64,000 nt of DNA. Source: Phycisphaera sp. (lineage in GTDB: Bacteria; Planctomycetota; Phycisphaerae; Phycisphaerales; Phycisphaeraceae). The notes beneath the pieces are model-generated. The model worked only from the letters and a program-made list of their open reading frames with translations. It was not told where the DNA came from and did not search any database. Location: the NCBI GenBank assembly GCA_016125215.1, contig WGMF01000016.1, forward strand, positions 88,565-152,564, in the 5' to 3' direction. Below are positions 1 to 9,084 of this stretch, one piece after another (the first letter of the stretch is position 1; each line of letters opens with the position of its first letter). The translations under genes and the position numbers were made by a program.

Positions 1-64
1 AAGCTTCTCACACGCCTTCACAGACAGCCGTTCCTTGTCCCTTTGACTTGCGTATCATGTCCGC

Positions 65-865
65 ATGTTCGATGGTGGAATGAAACTTCAATCCAAAGGC
101 CTGTTCGTCACCGGCACCGACACCGGTGTGGGGAAAACCGTGGCGACCTGCGCGATCGCGTGGCAACTGCGCAAGCGGGGCCTGCGTGTGAACGTGTGCA
201 AGCCGTTTGCCACCGGGTGCCGTCGGGACCGCGAGGGCCTGGTGAGCGAGGACGCCGAGGCGGTCGCGCACTTTGCCGACTGCCGCCAACCCCTGCACGT
301 GGTCAACCCCATCCGTTACGCCCAACCCCTAGCCCCCGCGGTGGCCGCTGAAGTCGAGAAGAAGCCCGTGGACTGGGCGGGACTTACCAGGGCTATTCAA
401 GTGTTAGATCAGACCGGTGACGCCCTGGTCGTGGAAGGGGTGGGGGGGTTGCTGGTGCCGATCGACAACGGAAAAGGCAACGACACCTTTATCGTGACGG
501 TGCTCGACCTGGCGTGTGCGATCGGGTATCCCGTCGCCGTCGTGGCACGGGCGACACTGGGGACGCTCAACCACACCGCGATGACCGTGCGGCTGATCCA
601 GCAGGCGGGCCTGTGTGTGGCGGGGGTGATCGTCAACGGTTACGAGGGCGACATCGCCCGGGCGTCCGATGCGTCCATGGCGACCAACCGGGAGTGGATC
701 ACACGGATGACCGGTGTGCCCATCCTTGCCACCGTCCCACGTTGCGACCCCCAGAATGTGCAGCCGCAGCACGGCCTGTTGCCGGGCGAGGTGCTCGACG
801 CGGTGGGTATGACCTATTGGCCGGGCGTGTTGGGTGGTAGTGAGCCTTTGGTCAAGGGGGCTTGA
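65..865 (+). CDS. bioD: Dethiobiotin synthetase BioD
   Basis: ATP-dependent carboxylation and ring closure of 7,8-diaminononanoate to dethiobiotin, the penultimate step of biotin synthesis, in the cytosol. The 266-residue protein has the family's N-terminal P-loop GTDTGVGKT (residues 17-25), then a KPFATGC segment that matches the KPxxTG substrate/ATP-binding strand, and VEGVGGLLVPI in the middle, the usual EG.GG.L.P motif. The C-terminal part, with GVIVNGYEG, fits the BioD nucleotide-binding fold. Length is slightly above the usual 220-240 residues. The ATG at 80 (MKLQSKG) is an equally possible start. Other biotin genes would be expected left of the window edge. The next gene converges from the right. 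Confidence 0.93.
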   Translation: MFDGGMKLQSKGLFVTGTDTGVGKTVATCAIAWQLRKRGLRVNVCKPFATGCRRDREGLVSEDAEAVAHFADCRQPLHVVNPIRYAQPLAPAVAAEVEKKPVDWAGLTRAIQVLDQTGDALVVEGVGGLLVPIDNGKGNDTFIVTVLDLACAIGYPVAVVARATLGTLNHTAMTVRLIQQAGLCVAGVIVNGYEGDIARASDASMATNREWITRMTGVPILATVPRCDPQNVQPQHGLLPGEVLDAVGMTYWPGVLGGSEPLVKGA

Positions 866-916
866 TTTTCACCAGCCATATCGGCCCTCGTTACCGGATG
901 TTTTTGTTCCGGCGAT

Positions 917-1007
917 TTTCTTCCGGTGGATTTAACTTCCGGGGGATTGAACTTCCTGGGGCTTAACTTCCTGGGGTTTAACTTCCGGGGTTTTAACTTC
1001 CGGGGGT
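917..1007. repeat. Tandem CTTCCGGGG-type units in the 3' end of the AsmA-like gene
   Basis: Six units of the form (t/a)(t/a)aCTTCCgGGGg lie at about 14-16 bp spacing. Three keep the exact 9-mer CTTCCGGGG (936-944, 982-990, 997-1005) and the others are one-base variants (CTTCCTGGG, CTTCCGGTG). On the coding strand they give the repeating PQEVK/PEVK tail. The same 9-mer recurs in unrelated genes of the window. Confidence 0.85.
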
Positions 1008-4000
1008 GATGGGGTGGTCCCGAAAACTTTTTGCCAGCTCTCGCGGATGCCGGCAAAACTCACCGCGTGGGCTTTGGGATTGCTGATCGTGCCGGTGACC
1101 TCGACGCAGACCAGTTCGTCCTTGAAGACATTGAAGACCTCTGCCAGACCGCCGGCGTCGGGGCCGGTGAGTTTACGGGAGTAGAGCTTGATGTCGAGTT
1201 GTTTGGTGTCGAGCGTGAGGTCGCCGTCGCCCGCGATCTCGATGGTGGGGGTCTCGAACTTGACCTGGTCGAAGTGGAGTTTGTTGCCGTCCACGATGAA
1301 GCTCGTCGAGGCCCGGTCGAAGGCTCGGGCGCTGGGCCAGGTGAGATTAAGAACCTGCAGCACGGAGAGGGCCAGGGGTAGTTCATACATATTGGCGTCG
1401 CGCACGCTCACCGCGCCGCGTCCCTGCCAGGTGTTGCGGTCCCCCGGCACACCGCGCAGCGAGACCCTCGCAGTCACCGAACCGGGCGAGGGCTTTTGGG
1501 CATCGGCCCCGTCCACGGTTTCGACGCTGGTGGTGATGTCGTTGAGCAGCCAGGCCAGCGAGGTGTCCTCCAGTGTGAGCTGTGCGGAGAACAGGCCGTT
1601 GGCCGCGGTGTCGATAGATCCTTCACCGATGAGCGTCCCCCCGTGACAGTTGGCGGTCATGTCCGCCAGTTCGATGACGCTGGGTTTATCGGGGTTGGAC
1701 CGGGCGTGGAGCTTGAGGCTTGTGACGGCGCGGTCTGCCACGAGCAGGCGGGGGGCGTCGAGTCGGAGGTCGACCGTTGATCCGGTGTTTTCGGAGCGTG
1801 AGATGTTGAAAGCAAGATCGCCTGTGAATTGCGTTACGGGCAGGCCGAGCGTGGCACGGGCGTTGGTGAGGGAGGCTTGGCCCTGGATTGTGGTGGTGGG
1901 CTTCGGTTGTTCGCCTGTGGGTTGAGCGCGTTCGTATTGTGCGTGATCGATCTCGAATGTGCCTTTGAGTTGGATGCCGTCGAGGAGTTTCTTCGCGGAC
2001 TCCGGCAGGGCGTCACGAAGCTCGTCGTCGGCAAAGTCGCCTTTGATATCCAGCTTGAGGTGCGCGGGGGATTGGGGGTCCAGCCCGACGACGCCGTATG
2101 CCCGGAGTTGGCATTGCCCGATACCCGCGGAGAAATCGGTGAGCGTCACACCTTTTGAGGACAGGCCGACCGACCCGGTGATATCGTGCAGCTTGATCCG
2201 GGCGTTGTTGAGGTCGAAAGCGATATCTTTGGGCTGCGTGACCAGGTCGATGCGGGCACCATCGGGTGTGAGTTCACACTTGAGCGAGGCGTCGAAGAGG
2301 CCTGAGGGTTTGTGTTTGTCGAAGAAACCGCGAACGGTCTTGGCGTAGTCGGTCTCGGGGGGGACGAGGTCGGTCAGGGGGTCTTCAAAACGCAGGGCCT
2401 TGCCGGTGGTATCGAGGTTAAGCACGGGCTTGCCCTCGACCCACCCGAGGTCGCCCTTGATGCCCAGTTCGCTCTGGCCGTGCGTGGCGGTGAGCTGGTT
2501 GATGAAGAGCCTGCCGAGCTTGATGGTCAGATCGCCCTTGAGGTCTTGCAGGTTGTAAGACCCGTCGAACGGGCGTGCCGTGGCGTCGGCCAGGGCGATG
2601 TTGATGACGAAGTCCGCGTCGCTGTTTTCGCCGGTAAAGATGTGTGCGCGGGCGCTGAATCGGCCGTCGACATGCATGTCGCGCAGCACCTTGCCTTGTG
2701 GCCCGGGGAGCGAGGCAATGAGCACGTCATCGACCGGGACATCGTCGGCCTCGATGCGCAGGTCGGGCAGGATGTGGGCAACGTGGTTGAGGTCCTGCTG
2801 GTCGCTGTTGTGCGAGAGGCCGACCGAGCCGTTGAGATTGCCTTTGATACCAGTGAGACCCTCGGCGACGATGTCGTGGGCTTCGACGACATCGCGTTTG
2901 ATGACGATATTGCCGCTGCGTATGCGCAGGGGGTAGGGCCAGTTCTTGTAGAGCAGGCTCAATCGATCGAGGCTCAGGACGACCCTGGTGTTGTAATGCA
3001 CGTCCATGCCGTAAGGTCTGTCGACGGTGATCGTGAGGTTGGCCAGGCCGCCCATCTCGAAGGGGTAGGCTTTGAGTTTGAGATCCAGTTCGCCGATGCG
3101 TCGCTGCAGCGCCGCTCGTGAGTCGTCCTGTTGATCCGGGGGCAGCGCATCGAGTTTCCACTTCACCTCGCGCAGCTCATCCGCCGCCGCGGCGCGGTCA
3201 GCCGGCGAGATGATGACACCCTCACGCACGAGGCGGTCGTATTGCTCCTTGTCCCGGAACAGGTCGATGACCGATTTTTCTTCCGGTGAAAGCGCTTCGT
3301 CGAGCGCTTCATCGATCGGGATGTCCAGCGCTTCGATATCCATGTGCACCGCGGCCCCCTCGCCGGGCGGAGCGATTCGGCCCTGGATCACCACCTTGCC
3401 CCCCGTCTTGCCCCGGCAGTTGAGCGTCGTGACCTCGACGAGTTCATCGGTGAAGCGCAGCTCGCCTTCGACCTGCTGCAGCGCGTAGGGAAAGCCGCTG
3501 TAGACCATGCGTGCGTTCTTGACCGAGACGACGCCGTCGACCTTCACGCGCTCGCCTTGTTTCTCCCTGCTCACGTGGACCAGGGCGCTAAAGTCACCGC
3601 TTGGGTTGAAGCGCGCAAACTCCTTCACGACCTTCGGCGGCATGGCGGGGAGCTTGCCCGGGTCGTCGGGGATCGAGAGCTTGTCCACGCGCAGCACCAG
3701 CGCGAAGGGCGCGTCGCGTGTCAGTCCGATGATGCGGCCATCGATCTGGTAATCGACGCCCTCGACCGTGCCGCGGAGCTGCTCGATGCGCACCTCCTGC
3801 CCCGAGACGGTGAATCGGCCCGAGCCGTTGGTCATGCGGTAGGCCGCCGGGCCATAGGGCAGCGTGAGCGAAGCGTTTTCCACCTCGACGACGGCGTTGA
3901 CCTCGTGCGTCTGTGCGTCGTAATCAAACCGGACGGTCGGGAGCGAGCCCTCGGGATCGAGCTGGTCCCACCACTTGCGCACCTTGCTCGGGAGCACCGC

Positions 4001-4819
4001 GCGCTGTGAGCCTTTGAACGTCAGGTGCTGCGCCTGTGTGACCACGGTCTGGCTCTTGAGGTTCAGCTCACCGGAGATCACCGCCTGAGTGTCGTCCTGT
4101 GCCTGTCGCGGCTTGAGGCGGAAATCGTAGACCCACGGCGTGTCGGGCGATTGCACGAGTGTCCCGTCGAGTTCGAGCGAGCCGAGTTCCTGGTAGCCGG
4201 CTCCATCGTGTTGCCCGAAGATCACCCGCCCGTTGCGCACGAAAAGTTCGGGCAGTGTTTCCGGGAGCGACGCGGTCTGGTCCACGTCCCTGCCCTCGCG
4301 CAGCATTTCAAAGAGGAACCCACCGTTTTGCGTGTCTTCGGTCATCCAGAACGTCGGGTTCGCAAACGTCAGTGATTGAGGCTCAAACCTCCCCCGCAAT
4401 AGGCTCCAGAAGCTCTGTCGAACTAGAACATTCTGCGCATCGAAGAGTCTGCCGGCTTCGCCCTCCACGCCCGGGAGACGCATCGTCACGTGATCGAGGT
4501 GGACCTGCCCGTCCAAACCGAATCGCACGCTCTCGATGGTGACGTGCGCGCCGCTGAGCTGTTCGAGCAGCGCCGCGACCATCCTCCCGACCCGCTTGGG
4601 ATACGCGAAATACGCCACGCCTACGATCAGCGCGATCACCAGTAAAAACACCGACAGCACCGATCGGCGTCGCCACCGACCGCTGCGTGTGAACTGGCCG
4701 CGCAGGTGTCGCAAGACCGAGGCTCCTGTCCAGTCCGACCCAATCTTTCCCCGACCGCCCCCGATCCGACGTGACGCCCGCCGGGATCGTCCACCCCACA
4801 TCATATCCCCTCCATGCAC
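932..4819 (-). CDS. Large AsmA-like envelope protein
   Basis: A 1295-residue single-pass protein. An arginine-rich N-terminus precedes a membrane segment at about residues 54-73, followed by a long periplasmic part rich in beta strands. The start of that part (LSGAHVTIESVRFGLDGQVHLD) and the C-terminal region (a VSVRDANMYELPL...LNLTWP stretch and DGDLTLDTKQLDIKLYS) look like the AsmA/TamB-type bridge proteins that span the periplasm and carry lipid to the outer membrane. That role is inferred from family resemblance. The extreme C-terminus is a low-complexity tail of PEVK/QEVK repeats encoded by tandem CTTCCGGGG-type units, and may be dispensable. The start codon is uncertain: M1, M6 and M7 are all in frame and no strong ribosome binding site distinguishes them. 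It converges with bioD and is divergent from the tRNA-binding-domain gene. Confidence 0.75.
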   Translation of the reverse strand: MHGGDMMWGGRSRRASRRIGGGRGKIGSDWTGASVLRHLRGQFTRSGRWRRRSVLSVFLLVIALIVGVAYFAYPKRVGRMVAALLEQLSGAHVTIESVRFGLDGQVHLDHVTMRLPGVEGEAGRLFDAQNVLVRQSFWSLLRGRFEPQSLTFANPTFWMTEDTQNGGFLFEMLREGRDVDQTASLPETLPELFVRNGRVIFGQHDGAGYQELGSLELDGTLVQSPDTPWVYDFRLKPRQAQDDTQAVISGELNLKSQTVVTQAQHLTFKGSQRAVLPSKVRKWWDQLDPEGSLPTVRFDYDAQTHEVNAVVEVENASLTLPYGPAAYRMTNGSGRFTVSGQEVRIEQLRGTVEGVDYQIDGRIIGLTRDAPFALVLRVDKLSIPDDPGKLPAMPPKVVKEFARFNPSGDFSALVHVSREKQGERVKVDGVVSVKNARMVYSGFPYALQQVEGELRFTDELVEVTTLNCRGKTGGKVVIQGRIAPPGEGAAVHMDIEALDIPIDEALDEALSPEEKSVIDLFRDKEQYDRLVREGVIISPADRAAAADELREVKWKLDALPPDQQDDSRAALQRRIGELDLKLKAYPFEMGGLANLTITVDRPYGMDVHYNTRVVLSLDRLSLLYKNWPYPLRIRSGNIVIKRDVVEAHDIVAEGLTGIKGNLNGSVGLSHNSDQQDLNHVAHILPDLRIEADDVPVDDVLIASLPGPQGKVLRDMHVDGRFSARAHIFTGENSDADFVINIALADATARPFDGSYNLQDLKGDLTIKLGRLFINQLTATHGQSELGIKGDLGWVEGKPVLNLDTTGKALRFEDPLTDLVPPETDYAKTVRGFFDKHKPSGLFDASLKCELTPDGARIDLVTQPKDIAFDLNNARIKLHDITGSVGLSSKGVTLTDFSAGIGQCQLRAYGVVGLDPQSPAHLKLDIKGDFADDELRDALPESAKKLLDGIQLKGTFEIDHAQYERAQPTGEQPKPTTTIQGQASLTNARATLGLPVTQFTGDLAFNISRSENTGSTVDLRLDAPRLLVADRAVTSLKLHARSNPDKPSVIELADMTANCHGGTLIGEGSIDTAANGLFSAQLTLEDTSLAWLLNDITTSVETVDGADAQKPSPGSVTARVSLRGVPGDRNTWQGRGAVSVRDANMYELPLALSVLQVLNLTWPSARAFDRASTSFIVDGNKLHFDQVKFETPTIEIAGDGDLTLDTKQLDIKLYSRKLTGPDAGGLAEVFNVFKDELVCVEVTGTISNPKAHAVSFAGIRESWQKVFGTTPSPPEVKTPEVKPQEVKPQEVQSPGS

Positions 4820-4877
4820 ACCACTCCCGACCGCCTTAAGGTATGCTGACTATCGACCCCCGCACCCGGAGTTTGCC

Positions 4878-5231
4878 ATGATTGAGTTCAAGCCGACCGT
4901 GACGTTCGATGATTTTGCAAAAATCGACCTTCGCGTGGCCAAGGTCCTGGCCGCCGAACCGCACCCCAACGCCGACCGCCTGCTCAAGCTTCAAATCCAG
5001 ATCGGCGAAGAACAACGCCAGATCTGTGCCGGCATCAAGCAGTACTACACACCCGAGGAAATGGTCGGTAAAAACATCATCGTCGTGGCCAACCTGGCGC
5101 CGCGCACCATCCGCGGCGAAGTCTCCAACGGCATGCTCCTGGCCGCAACCCACAAAGACGGCGACGAGGTGCGCGACGTGGTGCTCCTGGCCCCCGGCAG
5201 AGAAGTCCCGCCCGGTTCGACGGTGGGGTGA
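4878..5231 (+). CDS. Small tRNA-binding-domain protein (MetG C-terminal/CsaA-like)
   Basis: 117 residues made entirely of the OB-fold tRNA-binding domain found at the C-terminus of bacterial methionyl-tRNA synthetase and in the free proteins CsaA and YgjH. Landmarks are FDDFAKIDLRVAKVLAAEPH near the N-terminus, then ADRLLKLQI, then IVVANLAPRTIRGEVSNGMLLAA, all typical of the family. A free domain may dimerise and bind tRNA, or act as a chaperone-like protein; the sequence cannot decide. The start was set at ATG 4878 (MIEFKPT) because conserved sequence begins there; longer frames upstream run into the promoter of the divergent AsmA-like gene. No MetRS catalytic domain is adjacent. Confidence 0.85.
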   Translation: MIEFKPTVTFDDFAKIDLRVAKVLAAEPHPNADRLLKLQIQIGEEQRQICAGIKQYYTPEEMVGKNIIVVANLAPRTIRGEVSNGMLLAATHKDGDEVRDVVLLAPGREVPPGSTVG

Positions 5232-5282
5232 GCGTTTCTTCACCCCGGCTTCGGTGGGAATCGTCCACGCATTCAAGATGCG

Positions 5283-5313
5283 AAAAAAAGCCCCGACCAT
5301 TCGGCCGGGGCTT
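5283..5313 (-). terminator. Rho-independent terminator of the PhoX-like gene
   Basis: Read on the minus strand, a GC-rich stem (AAGCCCCG pairing with CGGGGCTT around a short loop) is followed directly by seven T residues. It lies 33 bp past the stop of the PhoX-like gene and between convergent genes, so it may also slow plus-strand transcripts. Confidence 0.85.
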
Positions 5314-5345
5314 GCATTAACAACTTGTTGGATGATCGAACGGTA

Positions 5346-6902
5346 TCAGGCACGGCGGCGGCGGTTGCCGAGGATCATCATGCCGCCGAGGGCCAGGGCA
5401 ACGAGGGAGGTCGGTTCGGGGATGGCCTGGGGGATGTAGGCCGCGATGAGTTGGCCGCCTTCCTTGGTTTCGGTCACACCGGTGGAGTAGTGTGCCTGAT
5501 CGACAAGGAGGAACCAGCCGAGGCCGAGCACATCACGGGCGTCGATGATGCCCGAGGCCTCTTCGTCTTTCGTCAGAGAGCCCACGGTGCTCAGGTCGCC
5601 GAAGAGAGACACGTCGTGCTGGAGCACGAGGGTGAGCTGATCGGTCGCGGTGTCATAGAGCCACACCTTGCCGTTGTGGGCGTTGTTGCCGACGTCTTCC
5701 TGGATCAGGATGCGAGTGACGCCGTCGGCGCCCTTGACGGTACAGATGTTGTCCATCATGTTCGGGCCGAAGCCGCCGCCGGAACCCTCGGTGCCGTCGA
5801 GCAGAGCGGTGATGGTGCCGCCTGCGGTGGGGTTGGTGATGTCGGTGAAGTCCATGGCGTAGAGTCGGCTGCGTGCGGTGGTGGCACCCACGCCGTCCTT
5901 GTCCTGGTCATAACCGTCGGTGGTGACGAAGTAGTATCGGTTGGGATTGCTGGGGTCCCACGCGCCGTCTTCGGGTCGGCGGAAGTCGGTGGTGTCGGCA
6001 TTATTGGTGCTGAGGGAGAAGCTTCCGGAGATGGGCGAACCCTGCGACTCGGTGCCGCCCGGCGTGCCCACGACGACGCCATAGAGCGATCCGTTGGTCA
6101 GGCCGGCTTTGTCGGCTTCGGTGCCGGTGTTGGTCTTGGTGCCGACGTACATGTAGACACCACGGTCGCCGCTGCCGCCGTCGGAGTTGCCGATGACAAC
6201 GGTCTTGTCACCCAGGACGTTGCCGTTGTTCGGGTGAGCCAGGAGGTTTTCCCAAGCGGCCACGCCGTTGAAGGCGGGCAGTTCGTAGACGGTGCCGGTG
6301 CCTGCGCCGGAGGCGTCGACCACGTTGGCCAAGCCGCGTCCGTAGCCGGAGAATGTCGGTGAGCTTTCTTCACCGTTGAGAAAGATTCGGTTCTGAGAAC
6401 CGTTGCCGCTCGAAGCGTTGTAGAAAGCGGTCACCGGGGCCAGGTCCGCCGAGCAGAGGCGGTTGAAGGTGGTCAAAGTGCCCGCGCCGACGGTGGAGGT
6501 GACGTAGGTGTCGTTGAGGTCTTTGCCGTTGTTAACGGTCAAGGTATTGGAGTCGATGACCCAGCGGGAGACGAACGCGCCTTTGTCGCCGTGGGCGCGG
6601 GTAATGCCGTCGGTGTTGCCCAGTTCGTGGTTCATGAGCAGGGTGAAGGTGCCGTTGCCGTTGTCGTAAGCGCCAAGCCCGTCCGGGACGCCGACCATGA
6701 CGTAGGGGTCGATGTTGTTGGGTTTGAGGTTGACCGAATCGCCGACCGTGAGGATCGACATCGTGGTGACCCCCGGTGCAGCCGGCAGCACGTAGGGCGC
6801 GGTGGAGGTGCTCGGTCCAGTGACCTGGGCCAGTGCCGGCGTTGCGCCGGCCGCGGCCATGGTCCCACACAGTGCGATCCGTTTGACGATTCCCTTCTTC
6901 AT
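5346..6902 (-). CDS. Secreted PhoX/DUF839-like protein with PEP-CTERM sorting tail
   Basis: 518 residues. A signal peptide (MKKGIVKRIALCG...PALA) is followed by a beta-propeller-type body whose motifs (LLMNHELGNTDG, FLNGEESSPTFSGYGRG, RPEDGAWDPSNPNRYYFVTTDG, RILIQEDVGNN) match the PhoX-like, DUF839 group of calcium-dependent alkaline phosphatases. Phosphatase activity is only inferred. It ends in PEPTSLVALALGG, a hydrophobic stretch and RRRR, a textbook PEP-CTERM signal for processing by an exosortase, which is not in this window. ATG 6902 was chosen because AGGAGA lies 8 bp upstream; a GTG one codon earlier is also in frame. A minus-strand terminator follows the gene. Confidence 0.85.
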   Translation of the reverse strand: MKKGIVKRIALCGTMAAAGATPALAQVTGPSTSTAPYVLPAAPGVTTMSILTVGDSVNLKPNNIDPYVMVGVPDGLGAYDNGNGTFTLLMNHELGNTDGITRAHGDKGAFVSRWVIDSNTLTVNNGKDLNDTYVTSTVGAGTLTTFNRLCSADLAPVTAFYNASSGNGSQNRIFLNGEESSPTFSGYGRGLANVVDASGAGTGTVYELPAFNGVAAWENLLAHPNNGNVLGDKTVVIGNSDGGSGDRGVYMYVGTKTNTGTEADKAGLTNGSLYGVVVGTPGGTESQGSPISGSFSLSTNNADTTDFRRPEDGAWDPSNPNRYYFVTTDGYDQDKDGVGATTARSRLYAMDFTDITNPTAGGTITALLDGTEGSGGGFGPNMMDNICTVKGADGVTRILIQEDVGNNAHNGKVWLYDTATDQLTLVLQHDVSLFGDLSTVGSLTKDEEASGIIDARDVLGLGWFLLVDQAHYSTGVTETKEGGQLIAAYIPQAIPEPTSLVALALGGMMILGNRRRRA

Positions 6903-7306
6903 CACGAACTTCTCCTGTATTGAGAAATAGAGAAAGAGACAGCCTCACCGCGACACAGCGGTGCTTTTTGCAATACCGATTGGTTATGGAGCCCCTGCTC
7001 CGTTTGCATCACGATCGACAGGAGGGATTATGGCCGGCGATTGTGAGGGCAGAGCGAAAGAACGATGTGCGACGCATAAATGATCTGTGTGGGATTGTGA
7101 GCCGACCTGGAACGGCAAGTTATGGCAATCATTAAGTGATGATCTAACACGTTGTTATTATGTAAAACCACGTTCAATCCAAAACGTAACACGATTGGGT
7201 TTCGTCGGTAGCGACCAAAGGGTTTATTTGAAACACAATGGAAACCTTGCCGATTCAAAACAAATCAGTCAACGATTCCATCGGGCATGGCGTATCAAGT
7301 GATATC
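6903..7306. other. Intergenic region, A/T-rich, probable 5' region of the PhoX-like gene
   Basis: About 400 bp, clearly lower in GC than its neighbours, with no credible gene on either strand. It must hold the promoter and leader of the minus-strand PhoX-like gene. Close to that gene's start, on the minus strand, is a 6-bp hairpin (CACCGC/GCGGTG) just before the ribosome binding site. I cannot name a regulator or a confident -35/-10 pair. Confidence 0.5.
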
Positions 7307-8974
7307 TCAGACCACGGCTTGCCACACCGAACTTACCGTCGGCAGTCCGAGTGAACCGCTCTTGCTCGTGCCGTTCATCGTCCACACGATGGTCAGGCCG
7401 CTCGATTGGTTCCGCCAGAGCAAATCGAAATTGCCGTCCATGTTGGCATCGACCGCGCCGGCGAGAATCCAGTTGGTGTCCCCGAGCGTCGGCAGCCCCA
7501 CGCTGCCGGTCTTGGCGGTGCCGTTCATGGTCCAGATGATGTTCAAGCCGTTGGATGTGTTTCGCCAGAGCAGGTCAACCTTGTTGTCGGCGTTGAAGTC
7601 GGCAATGTCGATGAGCTTCCAGTTCGTGTCGGTCACGGTGGGGAGGGCGCCGCTGCCGATCTTGTTCGTGCCGTCCATGTACCAGACGATATTGCCGCCG
7701 GTCGAGGTGTTTCGCCAGACCAGGTCGTTGTAGCCGTCGAGATTGAAGTCGCCCAGACCGACAAGGGTCCAATCCGTGTCGGCAACGGTGGGCAGGCCGA
7801 CGGAACCCGCCTTGGTGCTGCCGTTCATGGTCCAGACCTGGTTCAGGCCGTTGGACGTGTTCCGCCAGACGATGTCGGGGTGGGCGTCCTTGTTGATGTC
7901 GCCGACGGTGGCGATGGTCCAGTTGTTGTCCGCGACGGTGGGCAGACCGACCGACCCGATCTTGTTTGCCCCCTGCATGAGCCAGATCACGTTTAAGCCG
8001 TTCGTGCTGTTGCGGAAGACGATGTCGTCATACCCGTCGGCGTTGAAGTCCGAACCTGTCGGGTCGGGGATGAACACCTCGACCGTGGTATCGAGCGTGA
8101 ACCCGTCGCGGTCGGTGGCAAGCACGGTGATCGTCGCCGGTCCTGACCCGTTGCCGGTGGGCGTGAGTGTGAGCTGGCCGGCGTAGTCCACGGAGGCTGT
8201 GACCACCGCTTCATTGTTGTTGGAGACGACCTCGTAGATCAGCGGGCTGGGCGAGCCGACCGTGCTCACCGAGTTGAAGAGCACCAGGTTGTTTTCGTTG
8301 ACGTCGGCATGGGCAAAGTAATCCGACTGCGTGTAATTCCGCACGGGCAGTTCGGAAAAATCCCCCGCCAGGGGCGTGTCGAGCCAGGTGAAGTCGCCGT
8401 AGGCCAGGCTCTCGATGGTGTCGACCACGTCCATGCTGTTGTAGATCACGTTGCCAAAGACGGTGAAGCCGCCGTTCTGGTTGTCGAGGTTGAGCGCGTT
8501 GTTTCCGAGATTGATGAACCACCCGTTGGTGGCGCTGTTGGGCATGTTGGCACGCTTGGCCATGGCGATCGTGCCGCGCGTGTTGGAGACGTTGAACTCG
8601 TTCTGGATCTCGCTGCCCCGATAGACTTCGCCGAACTCCGAATTGATGAAGTTGTAACTGCCGCTCTGGATCAAAAACCCCGGGTCCAGACGGTGGATGA
8701 ACGAACTGTCGTAGTGGCCGGCTGTGACGTAGCTCAAAAAGTTGGCCACCGTGACGGGCGTCGTCTGGTCGAGCAGTTCGAGGTAGATGTGCCCGAGCAC
8801 GCTGTCCAGATCGACCACCGTGCCCGAGATGCTCGTGGTGGTGTCGAAGTGATCGTTCAGGTCGATCTGCACCGCCGACCCCATTGGGTCGATCGTCACA
8901 CTGTCGATGGGCGAAGTGAGCGACACGCTCAACAGCGTCCGCGGTTCAAGGGATTCCAGACACATGCGGTCCAT
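7307..8974 (-). CDS. LEPR-type exported cyclophilin with FG-GAP/VCBS-like repeats
   Basis: 555 residues. The N-terminus carries SLEPRTLLS (residues 8-16), a motif characteristic of large exported planctomycete proteins, without a classical signal peptide. Residues about 50-220 form a cyclophilin-type peptidyl-prolyl isomerase domain (LDQTTPVTVANFLSYV, FIHRLDPGFLIQSG, GTIAMAKRANMPNSATNGWFIN shortened, FTVFGNVI). A cadherin-like linker (about 230-310) is followed by five FG-GAP-type units of about 46 residues, each starting with a DxNxDG-like calcium loop and containing WRNxSxGLNxxWxMNG. The likely role is a cell-surface or extracellular folding or adhesion protein. The repeat units are nearly the same as the one in the partial gene at the right edge of the window. 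ATG 8974 precedes the LEPR motif directly. Confidence 0.85.
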   Translation of the reverse strand: MDRMCLESLEPRTLLSVSLTSPIDSVTIDPMGSAVQIDLNDHFDTTTSISGTVVDLDSVLGHIYLELLDQTTPVTVANFLSYVTAGHYDSSFIHRLDPGFLIQSGSYNFINSEFGEVYRGSEIQNEFNVSNTRGTIAMAKRANMPNSATNGWFINLGNNALNLDNQNGGFTVFGNVIYNSMDVVDTIESLAYGDFTWLDTPLAGDFSELPVRNYTQSDYFAHADVNENNLVLFNSVSTVGSPSPLIYEVVSNNNEAVVTASVDYAGQLTLTPTGNGSGPATITVLATDRDGFTLDTTVEVFIPDPTGSDFNADGYDDIVFRNSTNGLNVIWLMQGANKIGSVGLPTVADNNWTIATVGDINKDAHPDIVWRNTSNGLNQVWTMNGSTKAGSVGLPTVADTDWTLVGLGDFNLDGYNDLVWRNTSTGGNIVWYMDGTNKIGSGALPTVTDTNWKLIDIADFNADNKVDLLWRNTSNGLNIIWTMNGTAKTGSVGLPTLGDTNWILAGAVDANMDGNFDLLWRNQSSGLTIVWTMNGTSKSGSLGLPTVSSVWQAVV

Positions 8975-9084
8975 GGCCAGTTCTCTCTACCCCTGATTGT
9001 GTTGTTGAAGTTCCCGGCCCACACACGGTGAGCAGACACACGGGCACGCTCCGCCTCTACGGGGCACCCGCCTGAAAAGCCGGA

